A DNA stretch of 64,000 nucleotides from JAAYTD01 sp964472015 (GCA_964472015.1 CAYYIP010000009.1:1-64000), one strand, 5' to 3'; numbered from the stretch's first letter, positions 45,968 to 55,004 are shown. Notes: generated from the sequence alone by a model not told the origin. Translations and numbers: made by a program.

Positions 45968-47299
45968 TTAATTAGCTCGACCTCTAATTCTTCCACTTTT
46001 CATAAATCCATCATAATGTCTCATTAATAAATGAGATTCAACTTGTTGTAAAGTATCAAGAGCAACACCAACCATAATCAATAAACTTGTACCACCAAAA
46101 AATTGTGCAAAACTCATATTAACATTAAATATATTAGTAACAAAAGTAGGAAGAATTGCAATAATACCAAGGAATATAGCTCCAGGTAAAGTAATACGAG
46201 TTAATGTATAATCAATATAATCACTAGTTGCTTGTCCTGGTCTTATTCCGGGAATAAAACCACTTTGTTTTTTCATATTTTCAGCCATATCTCTTGGATT
46301 AAAAATAATAGCAGTATAAAAATAAGTAAAAATAACTATCATTAAGAAATAACAAATAGCATAAAACCAAGAATCATACTGAAATAATTTCGATATACTT
46401 ACTAATATCTCACTCTCTGGGAAAAAATATAAAATAGTATTAGGAATAAACATCAATGTTTGAGCAAAAATAATAGGCATCACACCTGCAGCATTTATCT
46501 TCAATGGAAGATACTGAGTTACACCTCCAACTGTTCTACGTCCTACTTGTCGCTTAGCATACTGTACAGGTATACGTCTTGCACCTTGCGAAATAAGAAT
46601 TACAACCGCAATAATACCAACTAATAAACATATAGCAAATAATTCAATAATCCAATGTCTAGCGCCTGTAGAAATTAATAACCATTCTTGCCATAAAGCA
46701 GCAGGAAATCTAGCAATAATACCTATCATAATTATAAGTGAAATACCATTTCCTAGTCCACGTTCTGTTATTTGTTCTCCTAACCACATCATAAAAATAA
46801 CTCCTGCGGTCAAAATAATAACAGTACTTAATACAAATAGTACTCCTGGATGCGCAACAACTGCCATTCCACCGGCTTGTTGCGACATTAACTTAATAGA
46901 AAGCCCCCATGCATTAAATATACATATAACAACGGTAAACATTCTAGTCCATTGATTTATTTTACGTCGTCCTTCTTCGCCTTCTTTTTGCATCTTTTGA
47001 ATAGATGGAATAACAATTCCTGCTAACTGGAAAACAATAGAAGAAGTAATGTAAGGCATAATACCTAATGCAAAAATAGCTGCATTAGAAAAAGCACCAC
47101 CAACAAACATATCAAACATACCAAACAACGTATTAGAGTCACTTGCATTAGATAACTCCAGTGCAGTATAATTGATACCCGGTAAAGTAATATGAGCTCC
47201 TATTCTAACAACAATAAGTATACCAATAGTAAAAAGGATACGCTGTCTTAACTCTTCAATTTTGAAGATATTTTTAAAAGTTTGAGTAAAACTAGCCAT
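45968..47299 (-). CDS. secY: Protein translocase subunit SecY
   Basis: Channel subunit of the general secretion machinery; ten hydrophobic segments over 443 residues. RQRILFTIGILIVVRIGAHI (19-38), GIMPYITSSIVFQL, LGNGISLIIMIGI, QYAKRQVGRRTVGG and NMKKQSGFIPGIRPG are family blocks. The ATG at 47299 overlaps the rplO stop by 8 bp, so the two are translationally coupled. Confidence 0.98.
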   Translation of the reverse strand: MASFTQTFKNIFKIEELRQRILFTIGILIVVRIGAHITLPGINYTALELSNASDSNTLFGMFDMFVGGAFSNAAIFALGIMPYITSSIVFQLAGIVIPSIQKMQKEGEEGRRKINQWTRMFTVVICIFNAWGLSIKLMSQQAGGMAVVAHPGVLFVLSTVIILTAGVIFMMWLGEQITERGLGNGISLIIMIGIIARFPAALWQEWLLISTGARHWIIELFAICLLVGIIAVVILISQGARRIPVQYAKRQVGRRTVGGVTQYLPLKINAAGVMPIIFAQTLMFIPNTILYFFPESEILVSISKLFQYDSWFYAICYFLMIVIFTYFYTAIIFNPRDMAENMKKQSGFIPGIRPGQATSDYIDYTLTRITLPGAIFLGIIAILPTFVTNIFNVNMSFAQFFGGTSLLIMVGVALDTLQQVESHLLMRHYDGFMKSGRIRGRAN

Positions 47300-47753
47300 T
47301 AATATTAACCGTACCTCCTGCCTTTTCTATCTTCTCTTTTGCTGAAGCTGTAAATTTATCGGCAGTAATATTTATAGAAGATGTTAATTCTCCATTACCA
47401 AGCACTTTTAGAGGAATATCTTTTTTTCTCAAAATACCAAGATTATATAATACTTCTCTATCAAGAGTAGTATCATCTATTACTTTTTTATCAATAAGGT
47501 CCTGAATTTTACCTATATTTAATTCTTGGAATGTTATTCTAAAACGATTTTTAAACCCGAATTTAGGTACTCTTCTATTTATAGGCATTTGTCCACCTTC
47601 AAACCCCGGTCTAATAGTAGAGCCAGCCCTTGATTTTTGCCCATTACAACCACGAGTAGCAGTTCCTCCATGGCCAGAGCCTTCACCTCTGCCTACTCTT
47701 TTTTTAGCATGAGTAGAGCCAAAAGCTTTTTTTAAATTTCCTATATGTTTCAT
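47292..47753 (-). CDS. rplO: Large-subunit ribosomal protein uL15
   Basis: 153 residues. GNLKKAFGSTHAKKRVGRGE, GSGHGGTATRGCNGQKSRAG and RPGFEGGQMPINRRVPKFGF are characteristic of the basic N-terminal half; the C-terminal half is a small globular domain. Overlaps secY by 8 bp. Confidence 0.97.
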   Translation of the reverse strand: MKHIGNLKKAFGSTHAKKRVGRGEGSGHGGTATRGCNGQKSRAGSTIRPGFEGGQMPINRRVPKFGFKNRFRITFQELNIGKIQDLIDKKVIDDTTLDREVLYNLGILRKKDIPLKVLGNGELTSSINITADKFTASAKEKIEKAGGTVNING

Positions 47754-47834
47754 TTTTTATCTTAATTAATTTTATTTTATTAATAACTCTTATAAATATA
47801 AGAATACTATAAAATAGCAATCTTAATATTCATC

Positions 47835-48014
47835 TTATAAAGTTTCAACTTTTACAAGATGTTTAACAACATTTATCATACCTCTAATCTCTGGATTATC
47901 AGGCACTATATTAAAATAGTTAGGTTTACCAAGTCCTAAAGCTTCAATTGTTCTTTTCTGATTTTCTTTTCGTTTTATTACACTTCTAGTTTGTGTAATT
48001 TTTAATTTGTTCAT
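47835..48014 (-). CDS. rpmD: Large-subunit ribosomal protein uL30
   Basis: 59 residues: MNKLKITQTRSVIKRKENQK, RTIEALGLGKPNYFNIVPDN and PEIRGMINVVKHLVKVETL. Matches uL30 in length, motif and position between rpsE and rplO. AAGGAG lies 9-14 bp before the ATG at 48014. Confidence 0.96.
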   Translation of the reverse strand: MNKLKITQTRSVIKRKENQKRTIEALGLGKPNYFNIVPDNPEIRGMINVVKHLVKVETL

Positions 48015-48034
48015 AACCTATAATCTCCTTTTAA

Positions 48035-48538
48035 TTAACCGCGAATAACTTTTTCTATTGAAATTCCACGGCGTGCAGCTACTGATTCTGCATTTTCAAT
48101 ACTAGCAAGCCCTGTAATAGCGGCTTTTATTGAGTTATGCGGATTTGCAGATCCAAGACTCTTAGTAAGAACATCTTTTACTCCACAAAGTTCAAGAACG
48201 GCACGAACGCCACCTGCAGCAATAACACCAGTACCTGCTGAAGCCGGTCGGAAAAGTACTTTTGCAGCACCAAATTTTCCAATAACTTCATGAGGTAAGG
48301 TACCATTTTGTATTGTAACTTTTATAATATTTTTCTTAGCAGCTTCTGTTGCTTTAGAGACAGCATCAACTACTTCGCCTGCTTTTCCTAGGCCGTAACC
48401 AACATGTCCATTACCATCTCCAACAACAACAATAGCAGAAAAATTAAAACGTCGTCCACCTTTTACTACCTTGGCTGTTCTTCCAACATGAACGAGTTTA
48501 TCTTGTAATTCTAAATCTGATGCCTTTATTTTAGACAC
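48035..48538 (-). CDS. rpsE: Small-subunit ribosomal protein uS5
   Basis: Decoding and mRNA-entry protein, 167 residues. GRTAKVVKGGRRFNFSAIVV, GDGNGHVGYGLGKAGEVVDA and FRPASAGTGVIAAGGVRAVL are family blocks. The start is GTG at 48538, with GGAG 6-9 bp upstream. Confidence 0.97.
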   Translation of the reverse strand: MSKIKASDLELQDKLVHVGRTAKVVKGGRRFNFSAIVVVGDGNGHVGYGLGKAGEVVDAVSKATEAAKKNIIKVTIQNGTLPHEVIGKFGAAKVLFRPASAGTGVIAAGGVRAVLELCGVKDVLTKSLGSANPHNSIKAAITGLASIENAESVAARRGISIEKVIRG

Positions 48539-48563
48539 AATATCTCCGTTTTCTTAAATAAAT

Positions 48564-48935
48564 TTAAAAATCTAATCCCGCTTCTCGTGCTGCTTCAGCT
48601 AGAGCTTTTATGCGACCACGATATACGTTACCATTTCTATCAAAAACAACTTTTGTTATGTTTTCTTTTTTAGCTCTTTCAGCTATAGTTTTCCCTACTA
48701 CTTTACTGATTTGAGTTTTGTTCATATCAGAAGTAATTAGACCACGAATTTCTTTATCTATAGAAGAAGCAGATAAAACTGTATTACCTTCTTCATCGTT
48801 TATAAGTTGTACATATATGTTATCTATACTCTTAAAAACTGTTAAACGTAGTCTATCACGCGTACCAAATACTTTACTTCTAATGCTCAACTTTCTACGA
48901 AGTTTACGTTTTTGTTTTAATGCTTGAATTGTCAT
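48564..48935 (-). CDS. rplR: Large-subunit ribosomal protein uL18
   Basis: 5S rRNA-binding protein, 123 residues. RLRLTVFKSIDNIYVQLIND and VVFDRNGNVYRGRIKALAEA AREAGLDF are typical. Start ATG at 48935; the N-terminus (TIQALKQKRKLRRKLSIRSK) is very basic. Confidence 0.97.
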   Translation of the reverse strand: MTIQALKQKRKLRRKLSIRSKVFGTRDRLRLTVFKSIDNIYVQLINDEEGNTVLSASSIDKEIRGLITSDMNKTQISKVVGKTIAERAKKENITKVVFDRNGNVYRGRIKALAEAAREAGLDF

Positions 48936-49020
48936 TTTTTTGTTTGGTATAAAATATTAAATTCTAATATTAAAAATTTTAATTAAAACATAAAATTATT
49001 ATAAAAACTAATTGTTATGT

Positions 49021-49602
49021 TTATTTAGCAGCTGTTTTACCTGCTTTACGTCTTACATATTCTCCTTCATATCTAATACCTTTCCCTTTATAAGGTTCTG
49101 GTGGTCTGATAGATCTTATTTTAGCTGCTACTAATCCAACGATTTGCTTATCAATCCCTTTTACTTTAACAGTATTTTGGTTAGGAGTTTCAAAAGAAAT
49201 TCCTTGTGGGGGAATAAACAAAATTAGATGAGAAAAACCTACACTTAATAATAACTTAGTTCCTTTCATTTCTGCTTTAAAACCAACTCCTTCTATATGA
49301 AGAGTACGTGAAAAACCAGAATGTACTCCTGTTACTGCATTAAAACATAACATACGAGTAAGTCCCTGTAAAGAACGATCTTTTTTACCATAATTATCAA
49401 TATCAAAATTGATAGCATTATCTTTAATGGAACAATTTATTTCAGAAGGAAGATGAACATTTAATTCACCTAATGGTCCTTTTGCATTAAGTATATAGTT
49501 TTCAATTTTTATTTGTACTTTTTCCGGAATAACAACCGGCATTTTCCCTACTCTTGAAACTTTTTTATTTTCCTGTTGTCTATTATTTTCTATGTTTGAC
49601 AC
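49021..49602 (-). CDS. rplF: Large-subunit ribosomal protein uL6
   Basis: Two-domain 50S protein near the factor-binding site. 193 residues; about 15 extra residues precede the usual SRVGKMPV start. Ends with IRPPEPYKGKGIRYEGEYVR RKAGKTAAK. The start is GTG at 49602 with AAGGAG 10-15 bp upstream, which supports the longer N-terminus. Confidence 0.97.
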   Translation of the reverse strand: MSNIENNRQQENKKVSRVGKMPVVIPEKVQIKIENYILNAKGPLGELNVHLPSEINCSIKDNAINFDIDNYGKKDRSLQGLTRMLCFNAVTGVHSGFSRTLHIEGVGFKAEMKGTKLLLSVGFSHLILFIPPQGISFETPNQNTVKVKGIDKQIVGLVAAKIRSIRPPEPYKGKGIRYEGEYVRRKAGKTAAK

Positions 49603-49626
49603 TTTTCTAATCTCCTTACAAATATT

Positions 49627-50022
49627 TTACCAAAGCGAACAAATAAATTCACCACCAATATTGAACTTCTTAGCTTGTTTTTCATTCATAACTCCTTGCG
49701 AAGTAGAAATAATAGCTGTTCCAAGTCCGTTCTTAATTTTTGGAAGTTTATCTGCTGATACATATACCCGTCTTCCTGGCTTGCTAATACGTTTAATTTC
49801 TTTAATCGCAGAAGCACCACCAAAATAACGTAAATAAACTTTAATTTGATTTTGAACATCATTTTTGATAATTTCAAAATCAGTAATATATCCTTGGTCT
49901 TTCAATATTTCTGTAATTGCGACCTTTAGTTTCGAGCTAGGAATTAACACAGTTTTGTGTTTTGCAGTCCCTGCGTTTCTAATTCTTGTTAAATAATCTG
50001 CTATTTGATCTGTTACTGGCAT
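49627..50022 (-). CDS. rpsH: Small-subunit ribosomal protein uS8
   Basis: 131 residues. DQIADYLTRIRNAGTAKHKT and VYVSADKLPKIKNGLGTAII STSQGVMNEKQAKK are diagnostic. In many bacteria uS8 also represses its own operon by binding mRNA; I did not locate such a site here. Start ATG at 50022. Confidence 0.97.
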   Translation of the reverse strand: MPVTDQIADYLTRIRNAGTAKHKTVLIPSSKLKVAITEILKDQGYITDFEIIKNDVQNQIKVYLRYFGGASAIKEIKRISKPGRRVYVSADKLPKIKNGLGTAIISTSQGVMNEKQAKKFNIGGEFICSLW

Positions 50023-50040
50023 CTTTTATCCTAAATTATA

Positions 50041-50310
50041 TTACCAACTTGCCTTACGAATACCTGGAATTTTACCTTCCAAAGACAATTGACGAAATTG
50101 ATTACGGCAAATACCAAATCTACGGTATACTCCTTTGCCTTTACCTGTTATTGAACAACGATTACGAAGTCTTGTAGGTGCACTATTACGAGGTAATAGT
50201 TGTAATGCTTCTCTATCGCCAGCTTCTTTTAATTCGCGGCGTTTTTGAGCATATTTTTCCACCAAACGTTTTCTTTTCTCATTACGAGCGATTACACTTA
50301 TTTTTGACAT
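50041..50310 (-). CDS. rpsN: Small-subunit ribosomal protein uS14 (zinc-free form)
   Basis: 89 residues, the long C- form without CxxC zinc motifs: ARNEKRKRLVEKYAQKRREL, NSAPTRLRNRCSITGKGKGV and RRFGICRNQFRQLSLEGKIP. It lies 3 bp after rplE. Confidence 0.97.
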   Translation of the reverse strand: MSKISVIARNEKRKRLVEKYAQKRRELKEAGDREALQLLPRNSAPTRLRNRCSITGKGKGVYRRFGICRNQFRQLSLEGKIPGIRKASW

Positions 50311-50313
50311 TAT

Positions 50314-50973
50314 CTAAACTCTCTTTGAAAATGGAAAACCAAATTCTGTTAATAAAGCTCTTGCTTCATCATCATTTCTTGCTTTAATCACGAATGTAAT
50401 ATCTAATCCTGAAATTTTGTTTACTTTATCAACATCTATTTCAGGGAATATAATTTGTTCTTTTACACCTATTGTATAATTACCACGACCATCAAAACTT
50501 TTATCAGAAAAACCTCTAAAATCTCTAATACGTGGAGCAGCTATATTTACAAATCTATCAAGAAATTCATACATACGAGCTTTTCTTAAAGTAACTTTGC
50601 AACCAATAGGCATTCCTTGTCGCAATTTAAAATTAGAAATAGCTTTTTTTGCTCTAGTTACAACAGGTCTTTGTCCTGAAATTAATTCAAGCTCATTCAC
50701 AGCACTTTGCAACAACTTAATATCTTGTGTTGCATCACCAATACCCATATTTAGAGTTATTTTTTCTAATTTAGGTATTTGCATAACAGATTTAAACTCA
50801 AATTTTTTCTGCAATGCTGGAATAACCTCTTTTTCATAAAATTCTTTTAATCTCGATGGTGGCGGTGGCGTTTTAACTTCTTCTAAACGTTTTCCTTCTA
50901 TTGGAAAGTCGCCTCGTTTTAATATTGGAGCCTTCCCACCTTGAGATTTATTATTAGTTTGTGGTTTTGCCAT
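50314..50973 (-). CDS. rplE: Large-subunit ribosomal protein uL5 with N-terminal extension
   Basis: 5S rRNA-associated protein, 219 residues versus about 180 normally. The core starts at RLKEFYEKEVIPALQKKF (41-58) and has KLEKITLNMGIGDATQD, RAKKAISNFKLRQGMPIGCK and DVDKVNKISGLDITFV. The first 38 residues are an unusual tail (MAKPQTNNKSQGGKAPILKR, then a PPPP run). Start ATG at 50973; no closer in-frame start gives a standard N-terminus. Confidence 0.96.
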   Translation of the reverse strand: MAKPQTNNKSQGGKAPILKRGDFPIEGKRLEEVKTPPPPSRLKEFYEKEVIPALQKKFEFKSVMQIPKLEKITLNMGIGDATQDIKLLQSAVNELELISGQRPVVTRAKKAISNFKLRQGMPIGCKVTLRKARMYEFLDRFVNIAAPRIRDFRGFSDKSFDGRGNYTIGVKEQIIFPEIDVDKVNKISGLDITFVIKARNDDEARALLTEFGFPFSKRV

Positions 50974-51012
50974 TTTGCTTTTATCTATATTTTAAATATT
51001 ATAAATCTTCTA

Positions 51013-51333
51013 TTATAAATCTTTTTTATTTGTGCGAGCAAAACGTACTTTTTCTATACTTCCATTGCTCTCTTTTTCTCTAATTCCAATACGAGTTGCT
51101 TCTTTATCAGAATCAAGCATCATAACGTTGGAGTAATGAATAGGCATTTCTTTATGAATAATGCCACCTTTTTGATTTTGTTGGCTTGGTTTTGTATGTT
51201 TAGCTCTTATGTTAACTTGTTCAACAAGGATTCGCATTTTTTTGCTATCAACATCAAGAACTCTACCAACTTGTCCTTTATAGTTACCTGCAATAACTTT
51301 TACTGTATCACCTTTTTTTATTTTTAATTTCAT
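51013..51333 (-). CDS. rplX: Large-subunit ribosomal protein uL24
   Basis: Assembly-initiating 50S protein with a KOW motif, 106 residues: LKIKKGDTVKVIAGNYKGQV GRVLDV, then KHTKPSQQNQKGGIIHKEMP IHYSNVM. Start ATG at 51333. Confidence 0.96.
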   Translation of the reverse strand: MKLKIKKGDTVKVIAGNYKGQVGRVLDVDSKKMRILVEQVNIRAKHTKPSQQNQKGGIIHKEMPIHYSNVMMLDSDKEATRIGIREKESNGSIEKVRFARTNKKDL

Positions 51334-51362
51334 TGTTTATATTTACCAGTTTATTAATTCTA

Positions 51363-51731
51363 TTATAAAACTTCTGGAGCTAAGGATACAATTTTCATAT
51401 AATTTTTTTCACGTAATTCTCTAGCAACTGGTCCAAAGATACGTGTACCTTTCGGCTCTCCTTTTTCATTCAAAATAACTACTGCATTTTCATCAAATCT
51501 TATATAAGAACCATCTTTTCGTCCTATTTCTTTTTTAGTACGAACGATAACTGCCCTTTGCACTGTTCCTTTTTTCACCGGCGTATTAGGTATAGCTGAT
51601 TTTACAGCTACAACAATAATATCACCAACACTAGCATATTCTTTTCCATGACCGCCGAGTACTCTAATACAACGTACACGTTTAGCACCTGAATTATCGG
51701 CAACCATTAAATTAGATTCTTCTCTTATCAT
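51363..51731 (-). CDS. rplN: Large-subunit ribosomal protein uL14
   Basis: 122 residues, full length. MIREESNLMVADNSGAKRVR, then VKSAIPNTPVKKGTVQRAVI VRTKKEIGRKDGSYIRFDEN, ending in IVSLAPEVL. Start ATG at 51731. Confidence 0.98.
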   Translation of the reverse strand: MIREESNLMVADNSGAKRVRCIRVLGGHGKEYASVGDIIVVAVKSAIPNTPVKKGTVQRAVIVRTKKEIGRKDGSYIRFDENAVVILNEKGEPKGTRIFGPVARELREKNYMKIVSLAPEVL

Positions 51732-51754
51732 TATTAAAACTCCTGGATTATAAA

Positions 51755-52027
51755 TTATTTAGCTCTTGAAACTATAGATTCAAGTACCCAACGTTTACGA
51801 GCACTTAGAGGTCTTGACTCTTTTATTCTTACAACGTCACCAATATGACATTGATTTTCTGCATCGTGAGCCATAAATTTCTTTGTTCTTTTAAAGAATT
51901 TCTTATAAATAGGATGCATTACATATCTTTCTACAGCAACAACTATTGTTTTATCTGTTTTATCAGAAGTAACTTTACCTTGTAATATTCTTTTTCTTGA
52001 AACTTTTATTTCTTTATTCTCTTCCAT
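51755..52027 (-). CDS. rpsQ: Small-subunit ribosomal protein uS17
   Basis: OB-fold 16S rRNA-binding protein. I choose the ATG at 52027 (MEENKEIKVSRKRILQGKV; 90 residues) because GGAT lies just upstream and it does not overlap rpmC. In-frame ATGs at 52054 and 52039 would overlap rpmC. SDKTDKTIVVAVERYVMHPI YKKFFKRTKKFMAHDA is typical. Confidence 0.93.
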   Translation of the reverse strand: MEENKEIKVSRKRILQGKVTSDKTDKTIVVAVERYVMHPIYKKFFKRTKKFMAHDAENQCHIGDVVRIKESRPLSARKRWVLESIVSRAK

Positions 52028-52031
52028 TTTA

Positions 52032-52235
52032 CTATCCATTAATTTGACGTTCATGAATAATTGTATTTATTCTTGCAATATCTTTTCTTATAATTTTTAA
52101 ATATGCAGGATCTTTTAACTGTTTAAGAGAGTGCTGAATAATTTGCTTTTGCAAAGTATCTTCTGCATCTTTTTTTATTTTTAACAATTCATCTGTTGAA
52201 AGTTCTCGTAAATCTTTTGCTTTTCTTGCTTTCAT
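52032..52235 (-). CDS. rpmC: Large-subunit ribosomal protein uL29
   Basis: Two-helix protein at the tunnel exit, 67 residues: KARKAKDLRELSTDELLKIK and ARINTIIHERQ. The ATG overlaps the rplP stop codon by one base (TAATG). Confidence 0.95.
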   Translation of the reverse strand: MKARKAKDLRELSTDELLKIKKDAEDTLQKQIIQHSLKQLKDPAYLKIIRKDIARINTIIHERQING

Positions 52236-52657
52236 TATTCTGCCACCAAATCAATACGTGAAACAAACTTAGTTTTAATAGGAAGTTTATGACTAGCTAA
52301 ACGCATAGCTTCTTGTGCATCCTTTTTTGAAACTCCATCAATTTCGAACATTATACGTCCCGGTCTAACAACTGCAACCCATCCTTCTGGATTACCTTTA
52401 CCGGACCCCATACGAGTTTCTGCAGGTTTTTTTGTATATGGTTTATCTGGAAATATACGTATCCAAACTCTACCATCTCTTTTTAGATATCTATTTATTG
52501 CAATACGAGCAGCTTCTATTTGCCTGTTTGTTATCCAATATGGCTCTAATGCTTTTAATCCATAAGAGCCAAAAGAAACCAGCGAGCCACGTTCGGCTTT
52601 ACCTGTCATTCTGCCTCGCATTGTCTTACGATGTTTTATTCTTTTTGGTGCTAACAT
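52235..52657 (-). CDS. rplP: Large-subunit ribosomal protein uL16
   Basis: A-site 50S protein, 140 residues. RIKHRKTMRGRMTGKAERGS, FGSYGLKALEPYWITNRQIE AARIAI and RMGSGKGNPEGWVAVVRPGR are diagnostic. Start ATG at 52657. Confidence 0.98.
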   Translation of the reverse strand: MLAPKRIKHRKTMRGRMTGKAERGSLVSFGSYGLKALEPYWITNRQIEAARIAINRYLKRDGRVWIRIFPDKPYTKKPAETRMGSGKGNPEGWVAVVRPGRIMFEIDGVSKKDAQEAMRLASHKLPIKTKFVSRIDLVAE

Positions 52658-52719
52658 TTTATTTCGCCGTACCTAATTTTATTTTCTAATTTCAAAAATT
52701 TTCTAATTCTAAAAAATTA

Positions 52720-53382
52720 TTATTTACTATTTCTATTTTCACTATTACGTTTACCGATAATTTCACCTTTACATATCCATACTTTAACTCCTATTATACC
52801 GTATATAGTTAAAGCCTCTGAAGTAGCATAATCTATATCTGCTCTCAAAGTATGTAAAGGAGTTCTACCTTCCTTATAAATTTCTGTTCGAGCCATTTCA
52901 GCACCTCCTAGGCGCCCGGAACACATAATCTTTATACCTTGTGCTCCACCTCGCATAGTATCACTAATAGCTCTTTTCATAACACGTCTAAAACTAGCAC
53001 GACCTTCTAATTGAGAACTAATATTGTCTGCAACTAATTTAGCATCTAGTTCAGGATGTTTAATTTCATCTATATAAATTTTAACTTCCTGTTTTGTAAG
53101 ACGATGTAATTCCTTTTCGAGTGAAGCAATATCTGCCCCACTTCTGCCAATAATAAGTCCTGGTTTTGCAGAACTAATATGAATACGCATCATTTCTTGA
53201 GTTCTTTCAACAAGGATTCTAGAAATACCGGCTTTGCTTTTACGTGCCTTAATATAATTTCGGACTTTAATATCTTCAGATAATTTAGCTGCGATATTTT
53301 TATTGTCACTATCAAACCAATTAGCGTCCCAAGTTTTAATAACGCCTAGTCTGAAACCTATTGGATTAGTCTTTTGTCCCAC
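52720..53382 (-). CDS. rpsC: Small-subunit ribosomal protein uS3
   Basis: KH-domain protein at the mRNA entry, 220 residues. GQKTNPIGFRLGVIKTWDAN, PGLIIGRSGADIASLEKELH and GGAQGIKIMCSGRLGGAEMA RTE identify it. Starts with GTG at 53382, with GGAG 6-9 bp upstream. Confidence 0.98.
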   Translation of the reverse strand: MGQKTNPIGFRLGVIKTWDANWFDSDNKNIAAKLSEDIKVRNYIKARKSKAGISRILVERTQEMMRIHISSAKPGLIIGRSGADIASLEKELHRLTKQEVKIYIDEIKHPELDAKLVADNISSQLEGRASFRRVMKRAISDTMRGGAQGIKIMCSGRLGGAEMARTEIYKEGRTPLHTLRADIDYATSEALTIYGIIGVKVWICKGEIIGKRNSENRNSK

Positions 53383-53391
53383 AAATTCTCC

Positions 53392-53742
53392 TTATTTATC
53401 TGTACCTACAATGATAGTTAAATGATTACTTCTTTTCCTTATTCTAAACGCTCTACCTTGTGGTGCAGGTAATATTCTTTTAAAGAATGGACCGCAATTT
53501 ACTTGTACCATTTTTACATAAACATCATTATCGTTTACGCGTACACCTTCTTCTTGAGCTTTATTATTTAAGTTTGCAATTGCTGAACGAAGAACCATTT
53601 CTGCTTCTTTTGCAGCATGTTTTGGGTGAAAACGCAAAATGTTTAATGCTTCTGATGCTTTTTTTCCACGTATTAAATCTATAACTAATCGCATTTTTCT
53701 AGGCGACATTCTTATATGTTTTTTTAATGCTCTTGCTTCCAT
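53392..53742 (-). CDS. rplV: Large-subunit ribosomal protein uL22
   Basis: Tunnel-lining 50S protein, 116 residues from the ATG at 53742 (MEARALKKHIRMSPRKMRLV). AGGGG sits 7-11 bp upstream and overlaps the in-frame GTG at 53748, which argues against that longer start. Core blocks are DLIRGKKASEALNILRFHPK and RILPAPQGRAFRIRKRSNHL. Confidence 0.96.
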   Translation of the reverse strand: MEARALKKHIRMSPRKMRLVIDLIRGKKASEALNILRFHPKHAAKEAEMVLRSAIANLNNKAQEEGVRVNDNDVYVKMVQVNCGPFFKRILPAPQGRAFRIRKRSNHLTIIVGTDK

Positions 53743-53750
53743 ATACACCC

Positions 53751-54035
53751 CTATTTCTTAACTTTATCTTCTTTTCTATGTCCCGCGTGTCCTCTATAAA
53801 CTCGCGTTGGAGAAAATTCACCTAACTTATGTCCAACCATATTTTCTGTAACAAAAACAGGCACAAAGTTTTTACCATTATGAACAGCTATAGTATGCCC
53901 AACAAAATCGGGCGTTATTGTCGACGCACGCGACCAAGTTTTAATTACTTGTTTCTTTTTTGTATCATTTAGTGTATTTATTTTCTTTTCTAATTTTACA
54001 CTAACAAAAATTCCTTTCTTTAACGAACGGGCCAT
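53751..54035 (-). CDS. rpsS: Small-subunit ribosomal protein uS19
   Basis: 94 residues. ARSLKKGIFVSVKLEKKINT, WSRASTITPDFVGHTIAVHN and VTENMVGHKLGEFSPTRVYR GHAGH are conserved. Start ATG at 54035 with AGGGAG upstream. Confidence 0.98.
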   Translation of the reverse strand: MARSLKKGIFVSVKLEKKINTLNDTKKKQVIKTWSRASTITPDFVGHTIAVHNGKNFVPVFVTENMVGHKLGEFSPTRVYRGHAGHRKEDKVKK

Positions 54036-54050
54036 TTAATCTCCCTTATT

Positions 54051-54890
54051 TTATTTCGATTTTCTTGAACGAACTATATATTTATTTGAATGTTTCTTTC
54101 TGTTACGTGTTTTCAACCCTTTTGTATATTTACCCCACGGTGTTCTTGGATGTTGTCTACCACCACCTGATTTTGATGTACCTTCACCACCTCCCATTGG
54201 ATGGTCAACCGGATTCATCGCCATGCCTCTTGTTTGTGGTCTAACTCCGAACCAACGAGTTCTACCAGCTTTTCCATAGGAAATATTTTCATGTTCTATA
54301 TTACTTACAACACCTAATGTTGCATAACAATTACTCGGTAATAACCTTATTTCACCAGACGGCATTTTAACTTGAGTCATTTTACCGTCATTAGAAACTA
54401 ATTGTGCTGCGTTACCTGCTGATCTAGCAATTTGTCCTCCTTTACCTGGTTTCATTTCAATATTATGAATAAATAAACCAACAGGGATTTTAGATAATGG
54501 TAAAGCATTCCCATCTTTAAATTCTGCGTTTGGACTTGCAATGATAACATCTCCAACTTTAATTTTATCTGGAGCGAGTATATAACGAATTTCTCCATCA
54601 TCATACTTTACTAATGCTATCCTAGCGCTACGATTTGGATCATATTCTATTGTTTGTATTGTAGCCGGAATATCTATCTTATTACGTTTAAAATCTATTA
54701 TTCTATAATTTCTTTTATGTCCTCCACCGCGATGTCTAGAAGTAATACGTCCCGTATTATTTCTACCGCCTGTTTTTTTCAAAGGAACAACTAACGGCTT
54801 ATAAGGCTTATCCGTTGTAATATCATCAAAAGAACTAACAGAATAAAACCTTGTACCTGGAGTTATAGGTTTAAAAACTTTTAATGCCAT
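54051..54890 (-). CDS. rplB: Large-subunit ribosomal protein uL2
   Basis: Peptidyl-transferase-associated protein, 279 residues. GRNNTGRITSRHRGGGHKRN, GGQIARSAGNAAQLVSNDGK and RGMAMNPVDHPMGGGEGTSK are family blocks; the conserved histidine near MNPVDHPMGGGEG is present. A 114-bp A/T gap separates it from rplW, which holds a short TGCC/GGCA hairpin (54913-54927). Confidence 0.98.
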   Translation of the reverse strand: MALKVFKPITPGTRFYSVSSFDDITTDKPYKPLVVPLKKTGGRNNTGRITSRHRGGGHKRNYRIIDFKRNKIDIPATIQTIEYDPNRSARIALVKYDDGEIRYILAPDKIKVGDVIIASPNAEFKDGNALPLSKIPVGLFIHNIEMKPGKGGQIARSAGNAAQLVSNDGKMTQVKMPSGEIRLLPSNCYATLGVVSNIEHENISYGKAGRTRWFGVRPQTRGMAMNPVDHPMGGGEGTSKSGGGRQHPRTPWGKYTKGLKTRNRKKHSNKYIVRSRKSK

Positions 54891-55004
54891 TTTTTTATCT
54901 TAGGTTTTTATCTGCCCCTAAAAGGCAATAATTAAACAATTTACTTTTTATTTATATTTTTTATTTATATTTTTTTATTAAGAATAATATAAAACTATAT
55001 TATA

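Noticed and set aside
49592..50839. Several + strand frames of 60-85 codons within the ribosomal operon
   Set aside because: All are antisense to conserved ribosomal protein genes (rpsH, rpsN, rplE).
54891..55004. Possible tRNA or riboswitch in the rplB-rplW gap
   Set aside because: Only a short TGCC/GGCA stem and A/T repeats; no cloverleaf, anticodon arm or known aptamer core.
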